Of a stretch of DNA of 64,000 nucleotides, positions 44,333-53,370 are shown one piece after another (the stretch's first letter is position 1; each line of letters begins with the position of its first letter). Both the position numbers and the translations under genes were made by a program. The notes under the pieces are model-generated. The model searched no databases, was not told the origin of the DNA, and was given only the letters and a program-made list of their open reading frames with translations. The stretch comes from Promineifilum sp. (lineage in GTDB: Bacteria > Chloroflexota > Anaerolineae > Promineifilales > Promineifilaceae), in the NCBI GenBank assembly GCA_020634335.1, contig JACKBY010000002.1, positions 227,722-291,721 on the forward strand. The letters are read 5' to 3'.

Positions 44333-45813
44333 CGAAGCACCTCGATGTATACAGGCTGACCACTGATGGGCACGCTTATCCGGCCGTTGTCGGCCCCGTC
44401 GGCCGCGTCTGTCACAACCGATCCCACGGCTCCATACAGGTTAATCGTGCGAATCTCTTCAGCAGCTACGGACAATGTGCCCGTAGCCTGGGTAATGATG
44501 GGGTTTAGCCAGGCCACGTACAGGGAGCGCCCGGTGCGCGGATCGCGGAATTGATAAGCTTCCATCCATCCGTTCTGGGTTTCTGACGTGGGTAATGTCC
44601 TGACGAAATCCATCCCGGTTAACTGATTGACGATTGTCTGGTAGGCCGAGAAAGCGGGTTTACGGAATGGCTCCGCGTCGCGCGTGACGAGGCCAAAATC
44701 GGCCGAGCCTTCGCCGGGATCATAGAGCATCCACCAGGTCATCACGTCGATGTCGGCGGCCAGGCTTTGCGTAAACAGTTGGGCCACGTAGCGGGCCTGG
44801 GTTTCCGGGCTGCTGGGCAGGCCGGGAGGGTTGTTGCTGTGCCAGCCGGCTTCGGTGATGATCATCGGCTTGTGGAGGCCGGCGGCCTGGAGCTTGGCTC
44901 GAATATATCGGGACTTCTGATAGAGGCCGGAACCACTTTCGTTGGCAGACAACCAGTTTGAAGCGAAAAGCGGGTAGGTGTGGAAGTTAAAGACGTCGAA
45001 ATGGTCTCCGGCCCCGGCGGCCAATACGTCATCGAGGAAGGTGCGGATAAACGGCCCACCCTGGTCAGTGAAGAAGTCGTAGGCGATGCCGCCGAAAACG
45101 ACTTTTGCATTCGGGTTGGCGTTCTTAACGACCGGATAAACGGCGGCCAGCATCGCGGCGTATTCTGCCGGGTGATTGCCCCACCGGCCGTCCGTCGTAT
45201 CGAGGCGGCGGTCGGGTTCGTTATAGAATTCCCAATAGTTAACAATGGGCGACCCGGGCGCGTCCAAATAGCCGTCACCGTCGAACCGTTCCACCAGGGC
45301 GCCGACGAACTCCTTGAAGTCGGGGATGTTGGCCGCTTTGATAGGGCCGTCGGGTTTGAACGAATCGTAGCGGGCCCACGCCGGCGCGGACTCAATGGTC
45401 CCGATGACGCGCACGCCACTACCGCCGCGCGTTTCGGCTGCGCCCAGGGGTTTATCGGCTTGTTGCCACAGATAAGTGCTGGGCGAGGTGTTGTTCGGTT
45501 CGACGGAGTCCCAGTGCACGGCGATGCGCAGCCACGTTGCCCCGCTGTCCATCAGGCTGTGATGGAACTGCGAGGTCGGCCGCGAGTCGTTGTACATTTG
45601 CATCCCGAACACGGAATCCCGCGCCCACTGGGTGGGGCGGTTGGCCGTGGTCATGGGCATGAAGATTTTGGCCGGCCCATTGGCCGCTGTGGGATCCGTC
45701 GCATCGCTGGCCGGGCGTGCCTGCGCGCCGCCGGTGATCAGCACAACACCGACAAGAATGGCAAAGGCGATTGCCGGCACAATGCGAAGAGCTGCGCGTC
45801 TTTTCTCAAGCAT
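44329..45813 (-). CDS. Secreted glycoside-hydrolase-like protein (GH39/GH5-type barrel)
   Basis: This is a 494-residue exported protein. After a signal peptide (about 1-35) and the short segment AKIFMPMTTANRP comes a barrel with GATWLRIAVHWDSVEP, the acid/base candidate in WEFYNEPDRRLD and the nucleophile in MIITEAGWHS, a layout typical of clan-A glycosidases. A C-terminal beta domain (about 400-490) follows. The substrate is unknown. It is co-directional with a second such enzyme and a GT2, so it may act on the organism's own exopolysaccharide or on sheath material. Confidence 0.8.
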   Translation of the reverse strand: MLEKRRAALRIVPAIAFAILVGVVLITGGAQARPASDATDPTAANGPAKIFMPMTTANRPTQWARDSVFGMQMYNDSRPTSQFHHSLMDSGATWLRIAVHWDSVEPNNTSPSTYLWQQADKPLGAAETRGGSGVRVIGTIESAPAWARYDSFKPDGPIKAANIPDFKEFVGALVERFDGDGYLDAPGSPIVNYWEFYNEPDRRLDTTDGRWGNHPAEYAAMLAAVYPVVKNANPNAKVVFGGIAYDFFTDQGGPFIRTFLDDVLAAGAGDHFDVFNFHTYPLFASNWLSANESGSGLYQKSRYIRAKLQAAGLHKPMIITEAGWHSNNPPGLPSSPETQARYVAQLFTQSLAADIDVMTWWMLYDPGEGSADFGLVTRDAEPFRKPAFSAYQTIVNQLTGMDFVRTLPTSETQNGWMEAYQFRDPRTGRSLYVAWLNPIITQATGTLSVAAEEIRTINLYGAVGSVVTDAADGADNGRISVPISGQPVYIEVLR

Positions 45814-45836
45814 AAACGTATCCTATCGAGTCGAAT

Positions 45837-46958
45837 TTACCGAACAGTCAGCGGCATGAAGCCCTGGTTGAAATAGGGCGCACGCCAGGCCAATATCGCG
45901 TTGGTTCCCGGCGCGGCGATCCATGCCGTGCCGTTGGCGTCGGCGGTGATGCCGGCTGGTTGCGGCTTGGTTCCGGGCAATGGTATTTCATAGTGATTGA
46001 TTGACTTGTTGGTGTTCTGGTTGGTGACAAGCAACCCGGCGCGGCCGCCGGCCGGTTCGGTGTACCAAACGCGGAAGTTGCCGCTCTTTAGTTCGAGGAA
46101 GATACCATTGACGCCGGTTGCATCATTGATCAGATCATACCACAGCCAAAACCCCAATGTGCCGGTGTGGTAGCGGCCAATAAAATCCTTGGTGGGAGCC
46201 GTGAGCCAGGGAACATCCGGCGCGCTGCTGACGACGGCGATGCGGCCGGGGGCCCACGGAGCCTGGTTGAAGCTGCCTACCGGAAAAAACTCGAAACGCT
46301 GGCTGGCCGGTTTGTTGGGCAGCAGGCTTATGACTGCTTTCAGCCCCGGGGCGGTGAACCAGATGTTCTCGTCGCTGGCTGTAGCCACGTCTTCCAGCTT
46401 GGCCCCTGCGGTGGTATAGGGGTATTCGTCAAACGTGCCCGTGGCCGGTTTGAAGCGGGCCATTTTGTTGCTGTTGTTCTGGGCGAACCATACCTGACCG
46501 TTGGGGGCGATGGCAATGCCCATGGGGGCGCTGTTGGCTGTGGGGATGGTATATTCGGTGATGGCGCCGTTGGCCGGGTTGAGCCGGCCGATCTTGTTGC
46601 CCGCCCGCTCGGTGAACCAGATGTACTGGCCGTCGTAGGCCAAATCGTAGGGCGCGCTGTTGGCCGTGGGTGTGTTGTACTTGGTGAACGTCCCCTGGCC
46701 GCTGCCGTTGACGACCAGCTTGCCGATGGCGTGGGCATTTTGCATCGTGAACCAGACCTGGTTCGCCCCCAGGGCGATGATGTTGGTCGGCTCGCTGCCG
46801 GCGGTGGGGATGGCGTAGCTGGTGACGAACGGCGCGGCGTCGGCCAGAGCCGCCGCGGGCCGGACGCGGTTGATGATCAAAGTTGTCGCCATCAGCAGGG
46901 CGATCATCGTCACGGCAAAAAGGGTTCGTTTCAGGTTGGGGTTGATTCGTATTTTCAT
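45837..46958 (-). CDS. Exported Vgb/NHL-type beta-propeller protein
   Basis: This is a 373-residue protein with an N-terminal signal/anchor helix (LFAVTMIALLMATTLII). Repeated blades follow the streptogramin-lyase-like pattern (NQVWFTMQNAHAIGKL, QYIWFTERAGNKIGRLNPANG, GQVWFAQNNSNKMARFKPATG, ENIWFTAPG). Virginiamycin B lyase itself is cytoplasmic; exported versions are usually of unknown function and may bind or scaffold. It ends QGFMPLTVR, like the nearby glycosidase. It begins 139 nt after the Wzt gene and precedes the glycosidase pair by 23 nt. Confidence 0.8.
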   Translation of the reverse strand: MKIRINPNLKRTLFAVTMIALLMATTLIINRVRPAAALADAAPFVTSYAIPTAGSEPTNIIALGANQVWFTMQNAHAIGKLVVNGSGQGTFTKYNTPTANSAPYDLAYDGQYIWFTERAGNKIGRLNPANGAITEYTIPTANSAPMGIAIAPNGQVWFAQNNSNKMARFKPATGTFDEYPYTTAGAKLEDVATASDENIWFTAPGLKAVISLLPNKPASQRFEFFPVGSFNQAPWAPGRIAVVSSAPDVPWLTAPTKDFIGRYHTGTLGFWLWYDLINDATGVNGIFLELKSGNFRVWYTEPAGGRAGLLVTNQNTNKSINHYEIPLPGTKPQPAGITADANGTAWIAAPGTNAILAWRAPYFNQGFMPLTVR

Positions 46959-47097
46959 AATTTTATCCCTTCCGGTTTTTCCGGCTCAAGCGTGTTGTGC
47001 GTCTGCCCGCCTCCGGCAACTTGCCAAGTATAGCGCCGCAGCATGTGCTGACCGGCGTTCGACAGGATGGTCTAAGGCCTTGCTCACCAATCGGCGG

Positions 47098-48399
47098 CTA
47101 TTTTTCGGCGACCATCCGGACGGCTTGCGTATCAAATTCCTTAAACAGGGCAGGAGATTGGGCGGCTCCGGGCAGCCAGTGCCAGTCGGCATCCAGCAGG
47201 ACAAAGCCTTCCGCCTGGCGCGCGCCATTATCGACGATCCGAAAGCTGTAGGCCTCCTCGTGATAATCGTAAGCGATGGGATCCACGCTGTCGTGGACGG
47301 CGGTCGTGAGATTGTAGCGCCCCGGCAGCAGAGCCAGGCGGTGAATATCGTAGCGGATAATACCCGGGCCTTGTACCACGCCCAGGTTCAGGCCGGCGGC
47401 TTGCGTGTTTGGCCCGGTGACGTGGACGCCGTCGTGCCGGTGCAGCGCCAGCCCGAATTCGGGCTCCTCGATAGGCTCGTGGGCGATGTAGGCCATCTCG
47501 ACGCACAGCGAGTCGCCCGTTCGATAAATCGTCGATTCTTCGCCCTGTTCGTTCAACAAGCGCACACGGGTGATCTCGATTTGCTTCGTCCCCCAGCGCC
47601 GAAAGCCGCCCAACTCGTTTTCGGACGTCATTTGCCGGCCGGTCTTGTTGAACAGGTGGTCCCGGTACTGGGCCAGGACGGACTCGGCCGGGCCGGCCAG
47701 ACGCATGACCCCGTGTTCCATCCAGACGATGTCGCTGCACAAGTGGGCGACGTTGCGCAGGTCGTGGCTGATAAAGATGATCGTCGTGCCGGCGCGCTTC
47801 ATCTCCATGATGCGGTCGATGCATTTGGTCTGGAACGATTGGTCGCCGACGGCCAGGATTTCATCGATGATGAGAATATCCGGCCGCACGTGGATGGCGA
47901 CGCTGAAGCCCAGCCGCATGTACATGCCGGAGGAGTAATGCTTGACGGGCATATTGATGAATTCATCGAGTTCGGAGAATTCAACGATGTCAGCGAAGAG
48001 CCTCTCAGTCTCGGACTTGGTGAAACCAAGGACGGAGGCATTGAGATAGATGTTCTCGCGGCCGGTGAGATCGGGGTGGAAGCCCGCGCCCAGCTCCAGC
48101 AGGGCGCTGATGCGGCCGTTAACGACGATTTCGCCCTCGGTCGGCTGGATGATGCGGGCGATAATTTTGAGAAGGGTGCTCTTGCCGCTACCATTGCGAC
48201 CGATGATGCCCAGACTGCGGCCGGGCAAAAGATCGAAGGAAACGTCGCGCACGGCCCAGAGGTCGTGAGGGATGTGGCGTCCACGGCGTGTAACGGCCGC
48301 AATTGCCGATTCAAGCACAGATTGGGGCATATCCGGCGTGAACGCAAAGCGTTTGCTGACATTCCGCAACCGAATCGCCGGTTGGCTTTGCGTACTCAT
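47098..48399 (-). CDS. wzt: Polysaccharide-export ABC ATPase with Wzt C-terminal domain
   Basis: This is a 433-residue protein. Residues about 30-250 are a TagH/Wzt-type ATPase: Walker A GRNGSGKSTLLKIIA, ELGAGFHPDLTGRENIYLN, signature HYSSGMYMRLGFSVAIH and Walker B DILIIDEILAVGD. The C-terminal 160 residues form a Wzt_C-like beta domain that in known systems recognises the glycan terminus. The membrane partner Wzm is not next to it in this window, which is unusual. It is the first gene of the minus-strand run and has a plausible promoter in the divergent region with mutS2. Confidence 0.9.
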   Translation of the reverse strand: MSTQSQPAIRLRNVSKRFAFTPDMPQSVLESAIAAVTRRGRHIPHDLWAVRDVSFDLLPGRSLGIIGRNGSGKSTLLKIIARIIQPTEGEIVVNGRISALLELGAGFHPDLTGRENIYLNASVLGFTKSETERLFADIVEFSELDEFINMPVKHYSSGMYMRLGFSVAIHVRPDILIIDEILAVGDQSFQTKCIDRIMEMKRAGTTIIFISHDLRNVAHLCSDIVWMEHGVMRLAGPAESVLAQYRDHLFNKTGRQMTSENELGGFRRWGTKQIEITRVRLLNEQGEESTIYRTGDSLCVEMAYIAHEPIEEPEFGLALHRHDGVHVTGPNTQAAGLNLGVVQGPGIIRYDIHRLALLPGRYNLTTAVHDSVDPIAYDYHEEAYSFRIVDNGARQAEGFVLLDADWHWLPGAAQSPALFKEFDTQAVRMVAEK

Positions 48400-48411
48400 A
48401 GGCGCGCGGAT

Positions 48412-48438
48412 AGTATAGCAAGTTGGCTAAATTGACAA
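48412..48438 (-). promoter_or_regulatory. Promoter of the wzt gene (TTGTCA / TGCTATACT)
   Basis: On the minus strand TTGTCA (48438-48433) precedes, by 15 bp, an extended -10 TGCTATACT. The spacer is short, but the TGn extension compensates. Predicted transcription starts a few bases upstream of the wzt ATG at 48399. Confidence 0.5.
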
Positions 48439-48513
48439 CCGCCCCACCCGTTACGGTCGCCCTACGACTTCCCAACGCGGCTTTTTCGGCCAGGGGGCAA
48501 ACAGACACATACG

Positions 48514-50940
48514 ATGTTGGATCAAAAATCTTTACTCACGCTTGAGTTCAATAAAATCCGCGAAGTCGTCGCCGGCTATTCGAGCTTCAGCGGCGGCCGT
48601 GATCTGGCTCTGGCGCTGCAGCCCACCACCGAGCTGGAGCAGGCGCGTGAATGGCAGGCCGAGACGCGCGAGGCTGTGTCGCTGTTCCAGTCCGACAGCG
48701 GCGTGACCATCGGCGGCGCGCGCGATGTGCGTCGGGCGGCCGACAATGCCCTGCGCGGCTTCATTCTGCCGGCCGAAGATTTTCTGGCGATTCAGGCGAC
48801 CATCGTCGCCGGGCGCAATCTGCGGCGGCAGTTATTGCGCGTGGAAGATCGCGTGCCCCATCTGGCGGCCATTGCCGTGCTCATTGAAGAGTGCCGGGGC
48901 ATCGTCAGCGCCATCACCAACACGCTCGACGAACGGGGCGAGGTGCTCGACAGCGCCAGCCCGCGCCTGGCAAAGGTGCGGCAGGAACAGCGCGCCGTCC
49001 ACGGCCGCATCCAGGACAAGTTACAGCGCATCCTCAACAGCAGCATGTCCCAATTTTTGCAGGAGTCGATCATCACCCAGCGCGGCGGCCGCTACGTCAT
49101 TCCCGTGCGGGCTGATGCCAAGGGGCGGCTGAAGGGCATCGTCCACGATCAGAGCGGCAGCGGGGCGACGCTGTGGGTGGAGCCGTTGGGCACGGTGGAC
49201 CTGAACAACGAGTATCGTGGCTTGTTGATGGAGGAGCAGGAGGAGATTCAGCGCATTCTGCGCGAATTGTCTAACCTGGTGGCCGATCAGGGGGAGGCTA
49301 TCAAGCGCGTCGTAGACCGCATGGCCGAGATGGACCTGATATTTGCCCGCGCCAACTACGCATTGGTGACGAACGCGGTCGAGCCGATATTTGTGCCCTG
49401 GCGGGAGACGCGGCAAGCGCCGCCGCCGCGCCATCGTAACGAGCTGGATAAATGGGTCGTGCCGTTACGCGATATGCATCCCGGCTCGACGGTCTGGATC
49501 AAGGCCGCGCGTCACCCGTTGATTGACCCCCGCGTGGTCGTGCCGACTAACCTGACGCTGGAAGAGGACGTCTTCGTTGTGCTCATCACCGGCCCCAACA
49601 CCGGGGGCAAGACGGTCAGTCTGAAGACCATGGGGCTGATGATCGCTATGGCCCAATCGGGGCTGCACTTACCCGCCAACGAAGCCCGGCTGACTGTGTT
49701 CGAGAACGTGTTTGCCGACATCGGGGACGAGCAGTCTATCGAGCAGAGCCTGTCTACTTTTTCGGCCCACATGACCAACATCGTGCGTATCTTGTCAAAG
49801 GTTGACGAGCGCTCGCTCGTCCTGCTCGACGAGCTTGGCTCCGGCACCGACCCGACGGAGGGTGCGGCGCTGGCCCAGGCCGTGGTCAACTTCCTGCGCG
49901 ACAAAGGCGCGACGACGTTTGTGGCGACCCACTTCCCGGAATTGAAAGTCTACGCCAGCCAGACGCCGGGAGCCTCCAATGCCTCGCTGCTTTTCGACAT
50001 GGAGACGCTGTCGCCGACGTATGAGATGACCATCGGGCTGCCCGGCCGCTCCAACGCTTTTGCCATTGCCCGCCGTCTCGGCCTCGAGGGGACGATCCTC
50101 GATGACGCCATGCGCCAGGTGAGCGCCGACAGCCACCAAGCGGAGGACCTGCTCGACTCGATCTATACCCTGCGCGAGAAGATGGAGGCCGAAGAAGCCC
50201 AGACCCGCCAGGCTTTGCGGGAGGCCGAGGGCGAACGGGCGCGGTTGCAGCAGCGGCTGGAGGCGGTCGAGGTGGAGCGTGGCCGGATTGTGGAGGAAAC
50301 GCGACAGGAGATGAAGCGCCAGATCGAATTACTCCAGGCGGAGATCCGTCAGGCGCGGTCGAAGCTGCGTGATGCGGCGTCGCTCAATGCCGTCAAAAAG
50401 CTGAGCAAGCAGGTGACCGACTTGCAGGTGGAGCAGGAGGCGGTGCTGGCCCCCGAGCCGGCCGAGACGCCGGACGTGTCGCGGAACAAGCGTCGCTCGT
50501 TGCAGGTGGGCGACGTGGTGCAGGTGCGCTCGCTCAACGTGAAGGGGGAAGTGGTGTCTATCGGCAAGAACGAGGTGATGGTGGCGGTCGGTCGCTTGCA
50601 AATGCGCGCCGGCTTCGATGACCTCGACTTCAAGGAGCGTCCCGTGGCGGAGCGCGAAGTGGAACGAGTGGCGGCGCTGCATCCCTCGCCGGGCATCGAA
50701 CTGGACATTCGCGGCGTGCGCGTGGAAGAAGGCGTGGAGCAGTTATACCGCTATCTTGACTCGGCTTTTCTGGCGCGCCTGCCGTTCGTGCGCATCATCC
50801 ACGGCAAGGGGACGGGGCGGCTGCGCCAGGCCGTGCGCGAGGCGCTGAGCACCAGCAAACAGGTGCGTAGCTGGGAAGAGGGCAAAGACGGCGAAGGTGG
50901 GCCGGGGGTGACGGTGGCCCATTTGGTGGAACAGAAGTGA
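48514..50940 (+). CDS. mutS2: MutS2 (recombination/ribosome-rescue ATPase with Smr domain)
   Basis: This is an 808-residue MutS2. It lacks the mismatch-recognition domain and begins with the core domain (TLEFNKIREVVAGYSSFSGG). The ATPase has Walker A ITGPNTGGKTVSLKTMGLM, Walker B SLVLLDELGSGTDPTEGAAL and the ST..AHMTNIVRIL trans element. A long coiled coil (about 530-640) and KOW-like strands follow. The C-terminal Smr nuclease domain shows LDIRGVR and HGKGTGRLR. MutS2 suppresses homologous recombination and in some bacteria splits collided ribosomes. It is divergent from wzt and convergent with uvrB. Confidence 0.95.
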   Translation: MLDQKSLLTLEFNKIREVVAGYSSFSGGRDLALALQPTTELEQAREWQAETREAVSLFQSDSGVTIGGARDVRRAADNALRGFILPAEDFLAIQATIVAGRNLRRQLLRVEDRVPHLAAIAVLIEECRGIVSAITNTLDERGEVLDSASPRLAKVRQEQRAVHGRIQDKLQRILNSSMSQFLQESIITQRGGRYVIPVRADAKGRLKGIVHDQSGSGATLWVEPLGTVDLNNEYRGLLMEEQEEIQRILRELSNLVADQGEAIKRVVDRMAEMDLIFARANYALVTNAVEPIFVPWRETRQAPPPRHRNELDKWVVPLRDMHPGSTVWIKAARHPLIDPRVVVPTNLTLEEDVFVVLITGPNTGGKTVSLKTMGLMIAMAQSGLHLPANEARLTVFENVFADIGDEQSIEQSLSTFSAHMTNIVRILSKVDERSLVLLDELGSGTDPTEGAALAQAVVNFLRDKGATTFVATHFPELKVYASQTPGASNASLLFDMETLSPTYEMTIGLPGRSNAFAIARRLGLEGTILDDAMRQVSADSHQAEDLLDSIYTLREKMEAEEAQTRQALREAEGERARLQQRLEAVEVERGRIVEETRQEMKRQIELLQAEIRQARSKLRDAASLNAVKKLSKQVTDLQVEQEAVLAPEPAETPDVSRNKRRSLQVGDVVQVRSLNVKGEVVSIGKNEVMVAVGRLQMRAGFDDLDFKERPVAEREVERVAALHPSPGIELDIRGVRVEEGVEQLYRYLDSAFLARLPFVRIIHGKGTGRLRQAVREALSTSKQVRSWEEGKDGEGGPGVTVAHLVEQK

Positions 50941-50947
50941 ATAACCC

Positions 50948-50981
50948 AGCCCTGAGCGTTCTTTTGAAACCTCTCAGGGCT
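50948..50981. terminator. Hairpin between convergent mutS2 and uvrB
   Basis: AGCCCTGAG (50948-50956) and CTCAGGGCT (50973-50981) form a 9-bp perfect stem 8 nt from each gene's stop. The loop is 16 nt and no strong T-tract is present, so bidirectional termination is probable but not certain. Confidence 0.55.
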
Positions 50982-50988
50982 ATCAGTA

Positions 50989-53076
50989 TCACTCGATCTC
51001 GTAGGCCACGCCGGCCTCGTCCAGGCGGCGCATTCGCTCCCATTCGGGCAGTTCACCCTTGCCGCCGGCGTCCTTCAGCACCATGATTTGGCGCATCTCC
51101 ATGACTTGATCGCGCAGCACGGCGGCGCGCTCGAACTCCAGTTGTTGCGCGGCGTGCTTCATTTGCTTCTCCAGCTCGGCGACGATCTTGGCCAGCTCCG
51201 CCTTGGGCAGGTCGGCGGCGGTCACGTAGCCGCCCTTCGACTCGGCCATCGCCAATTCGCCTTTGGCCATTTCGTGCTGGGCCGTCAGCTCGTCGGTCAG
51301 CACGTGGACGGCCTTGACGATGCTGCGCGGTTCGATGTTGTGTTCCTTGTTGTAGGCCGTCTGCACCTCGCGGCGGGCGTTGGTGGTCGCCAGAGCGGCG
51401 GCCATCGAGTCGGTAATCTTGTCGGCATACATGATCACTTTGCCGTCGATGTGGCGGGCGGCACGGCCGATCGTCTGCGTCAGCGCCGTTTCGGAGCGCA
51501 AGAACCCCTCTTTATCGGCATCCAGAATGGCGACGAGGGATACTTCGGGCAAGTCCAGCCCCTCGCGCAACAGGTTGATGCCCACCACCACATCGTAGAC
51601 CCCCAGCCGCAGGTCGCGCAGGATTTCTGTGCGTTCCAGCGTGGCGACTTCGGAGTGGAGATAGTGGACCTTGATGCCCATCTCCAGCAGGTAGTCGCTC
51701 AGGTCTTCGGCCATGCGCTTGGTCAGCGTCGTTACGAGGGCGCGTTGGCCGTTGGCGATGCGCCGGTTGATCTCGCCGATGAGGTCGTCGACCTGACCGC
51801 GCACCGGGCGCACCTCTACTTCGGGATCGACGATGCCCGTCGGCCGGATGACCTGATGGGCCACCTGGGTCGAGTGATCGCTCTCAAACGGGCCGGGCGT
51901 GGCGCTGGTGAAGATGACTTGATTCAGCAGCCCCTCGAATTCGCCGAAGTTGAGGGGACGGTTGTCCATGGCGCTGGGCAGGCGGAAGCCGAAATCGACC
52001 AGGACGCTTTTGCGGCTCTGGTCGCCGCCCCACATGCCGCGCACCTGAGGGATGGTCATGTGGCTCTCGTCGATGACCATCAGGTAGTCGGCGGCGAAGT
52101 AGTCGAGCAGCGTCCAGGGGCGCGAGCCGGCCGGGCGCTGATCCAGGTGGCGGCTGTAGTTCTCGATGCCGGGGGTGAAACCCACCTCGCGCAGCATCTC
52201 CAGATCGTACATGACCCGCTGCTCGATGCGCTGGGCCTCCAGGAAGCGCTGCTCTTTTTTGTAGAAAGCGATTCGCTCGGTGAGCTCCGATTCGATGTCG
52301 TTGATGGCCCGCGCCAGTTTTTCCTCGTCGGTGATGAATTCGCGTGCGGGGTAGATGACGATATGGGTGTGCTCCAGCAGCACCTCGCCGGTCAGCGGGT
52401 CGAATTCGGCGATGCGCTCGACGATGTCGCCCCAGAATTCGATCAGGTAGGCTGTTTCGGCGTAGGCGGGGTAAATGTGCAGCGTGTCGCCGCGCACGCG
52501 GAACGTGCCGCGCCGCAAGTCCATGTCGTTGCGGTCGTACTGGATGTCGACCAGATGGCGCAGGATGGTGTTGCGCCGGTACTGATGGCCGCGCTCGATC
52601 TCCAGAATGACGTTGCCCCAGGCTTCGGGATTGCCGATGCCGTAGATGCACGACACGGAGGCGACGATGATCACGTCGCGGCGGCTCTTAAGGGTCGCCA
52701 TGGCCTGCAATCGCAGACGGTCGATCTCCTCGTTGATCTGCGTCTCCTTCTCGATGTAGAGGTCGTGGCGGGGGATGTAGGCTTCGGGCTGGTAATAGTC
52801 GTAGTAGCTGACGAAGTAGGAGACGGCGTTGTGGGGGAAGAACTCGCGGAACTCGCTGTAGAGTTGGGCGGCCAGGGTTTTGTTGTGGGCCAGGATGATC
52901 GTCGGCCGTTGCGTCTGCTGAATGATGTTGGCAATGGTGAACGTCTTGCCGGTGCCCGTGGCCCCCAGCAGGGTCTGATACTTATCGCCGCGCTGAATCC
53001 CGTCTACTAATGTGTCAATCGCCGCCGGTTGATCGCCCGTTGCGACGAAGTCGGAAACCAGTTGGAAATCGGGCAT
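50989..53076 (-). CDS. uvrB: Excinuclease ABC subunit B
   Basis: This 695-residue helicase-like repair protein has Walker A GATGTGKTFTIANI, the damage-probing beta-hairpin YYDYYQPEAYIP, the motif DESHMTIPQVRGM, motif VI QTIGRAARH and the C-terminal UVR domain (LEKQMKHAAQQLEFERAAVLRDQVMEM) that binds UvrC. It verifies DNA damage in nucleotide excision repair. The ATG follows AGGAG. A LexA-type box overlaps the predicted start of transcription (see 53120-53162), so it is likely SOS-induced. Confidence 0.97.
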   Translation of the reverse strand: MPDFQLVSDFVATGDQPAAIDTLVDGIQRGDKYQTLLGATGTGKTFTIANIIQQTQRPTIILAHNKTLAAQLYSEFREFFPHNAVSYFVSYYDYYQPEAYIPRHDLYIEKETQINEEIDRLRLQAMATLKSRRDVIIVASVSCIYGIGNPEAWGNVILEIERGHQYRRNTILRHLVDIQYDRNDMDLRRGTFRVRGDTLHIYPAYAETAYLIEFWGDIVERIAEFDPLTGEVLLEHTHIVIYPAREFITDEEKLARAINDIESELTERIAFYKKEQRFLEAQRIEQRVMYDLEMLREVGFTPGIENYSRHLDQRPAGSRPWTLLDYFAADYLMVIDESHMTIPQVRGMWGGDQSRKSVLVDFGFRLPSAMDNRPLNFGEFEGLLNQVIFTSATPGPFESDHSTQVAHQVIRPTGIVDPEVEVRPVRGQVDDLIGEINRRIANGQRALVTTLTKRMAEDLSDYLLEMGIKVHYLHSEVATLERTEILRDLRLGVYDVVVGINLLREGLDLPEVSLVAILDADKEGFLRSETALTQTIGRAARHIDGKVIMYADKITDSMAAALATTNARREVQTAYNKEHNIEPRSIVKAVHVLTDELTAQHEMAKGELAMAESKGGYVTAADLPKAELAKIVAELEKQMKHAAQQLEFERAAVLRDQVMEMRQIMVLKDAGGKGELPEWERMRRLDEAGVAYEIE

Positions 53077-53119
53077 GGTTCTCCTCGCTAGCCATCCTCA
53101 AGTACGTACTCACGTGATA

Positions 53120-53162
53120 GAACGGAAGTTCTTATTTTATCATTTCTGGAGTGATATTTCAA
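53120..53162 (-). promoter_or_regulatory. uvrB promoter with LexA (GAAC-N4-GTTC) operator
   Basis: On the minus strand TTGAAA (53162-53157), a 17-bp spacer and TAAAAT (53139-53134) form a good sigma70 promoter. Immediately downstream, 53120-53131 is GAACGGAAGTTC, a perfect GAAC-N4-GTTC dyad as used by Gram-positive-type LexA. It covers the predicted +1 near 53127, the expected position for repression. Confidence 0.8.
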
Positions 53163-53253
53163 TACCGTCCGGGAACTTATCAGGATTTGTCAGTTATGGC
53201 CGCTCGCGCAGGGCTGCTTCGCTAGCTGGGTCTGCGGCCCGGGGCGGTGCGGG

Positions 53254-53340
53254 TCGGTTTTGGGGCCGGATGAGAATCCGGCATTACATTTGGTAAACGC
53301 ATCTCGGTTTTGGCGGCCGGATAAGAGTCCGGCGCTACAT
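53254..53340. repeat. Two direct copies of a REP-like hairpin repeat
   Basis: Copies at 53254-53289 and 53304-53340 share TCGGTTTTGG, then GGCCGGAT, a 4-nt turn, a complementary half (ATCCGG or GTCCGGC) and a tail CATTACAT or CGCTACAT. A third relative is at 15602-15624. No gene is seen in 53077-53370. Confidence 0.65.
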
Positions 53341-53370
53341 AGTCGACTGACAACTCAAAAGGCCTGGGAT

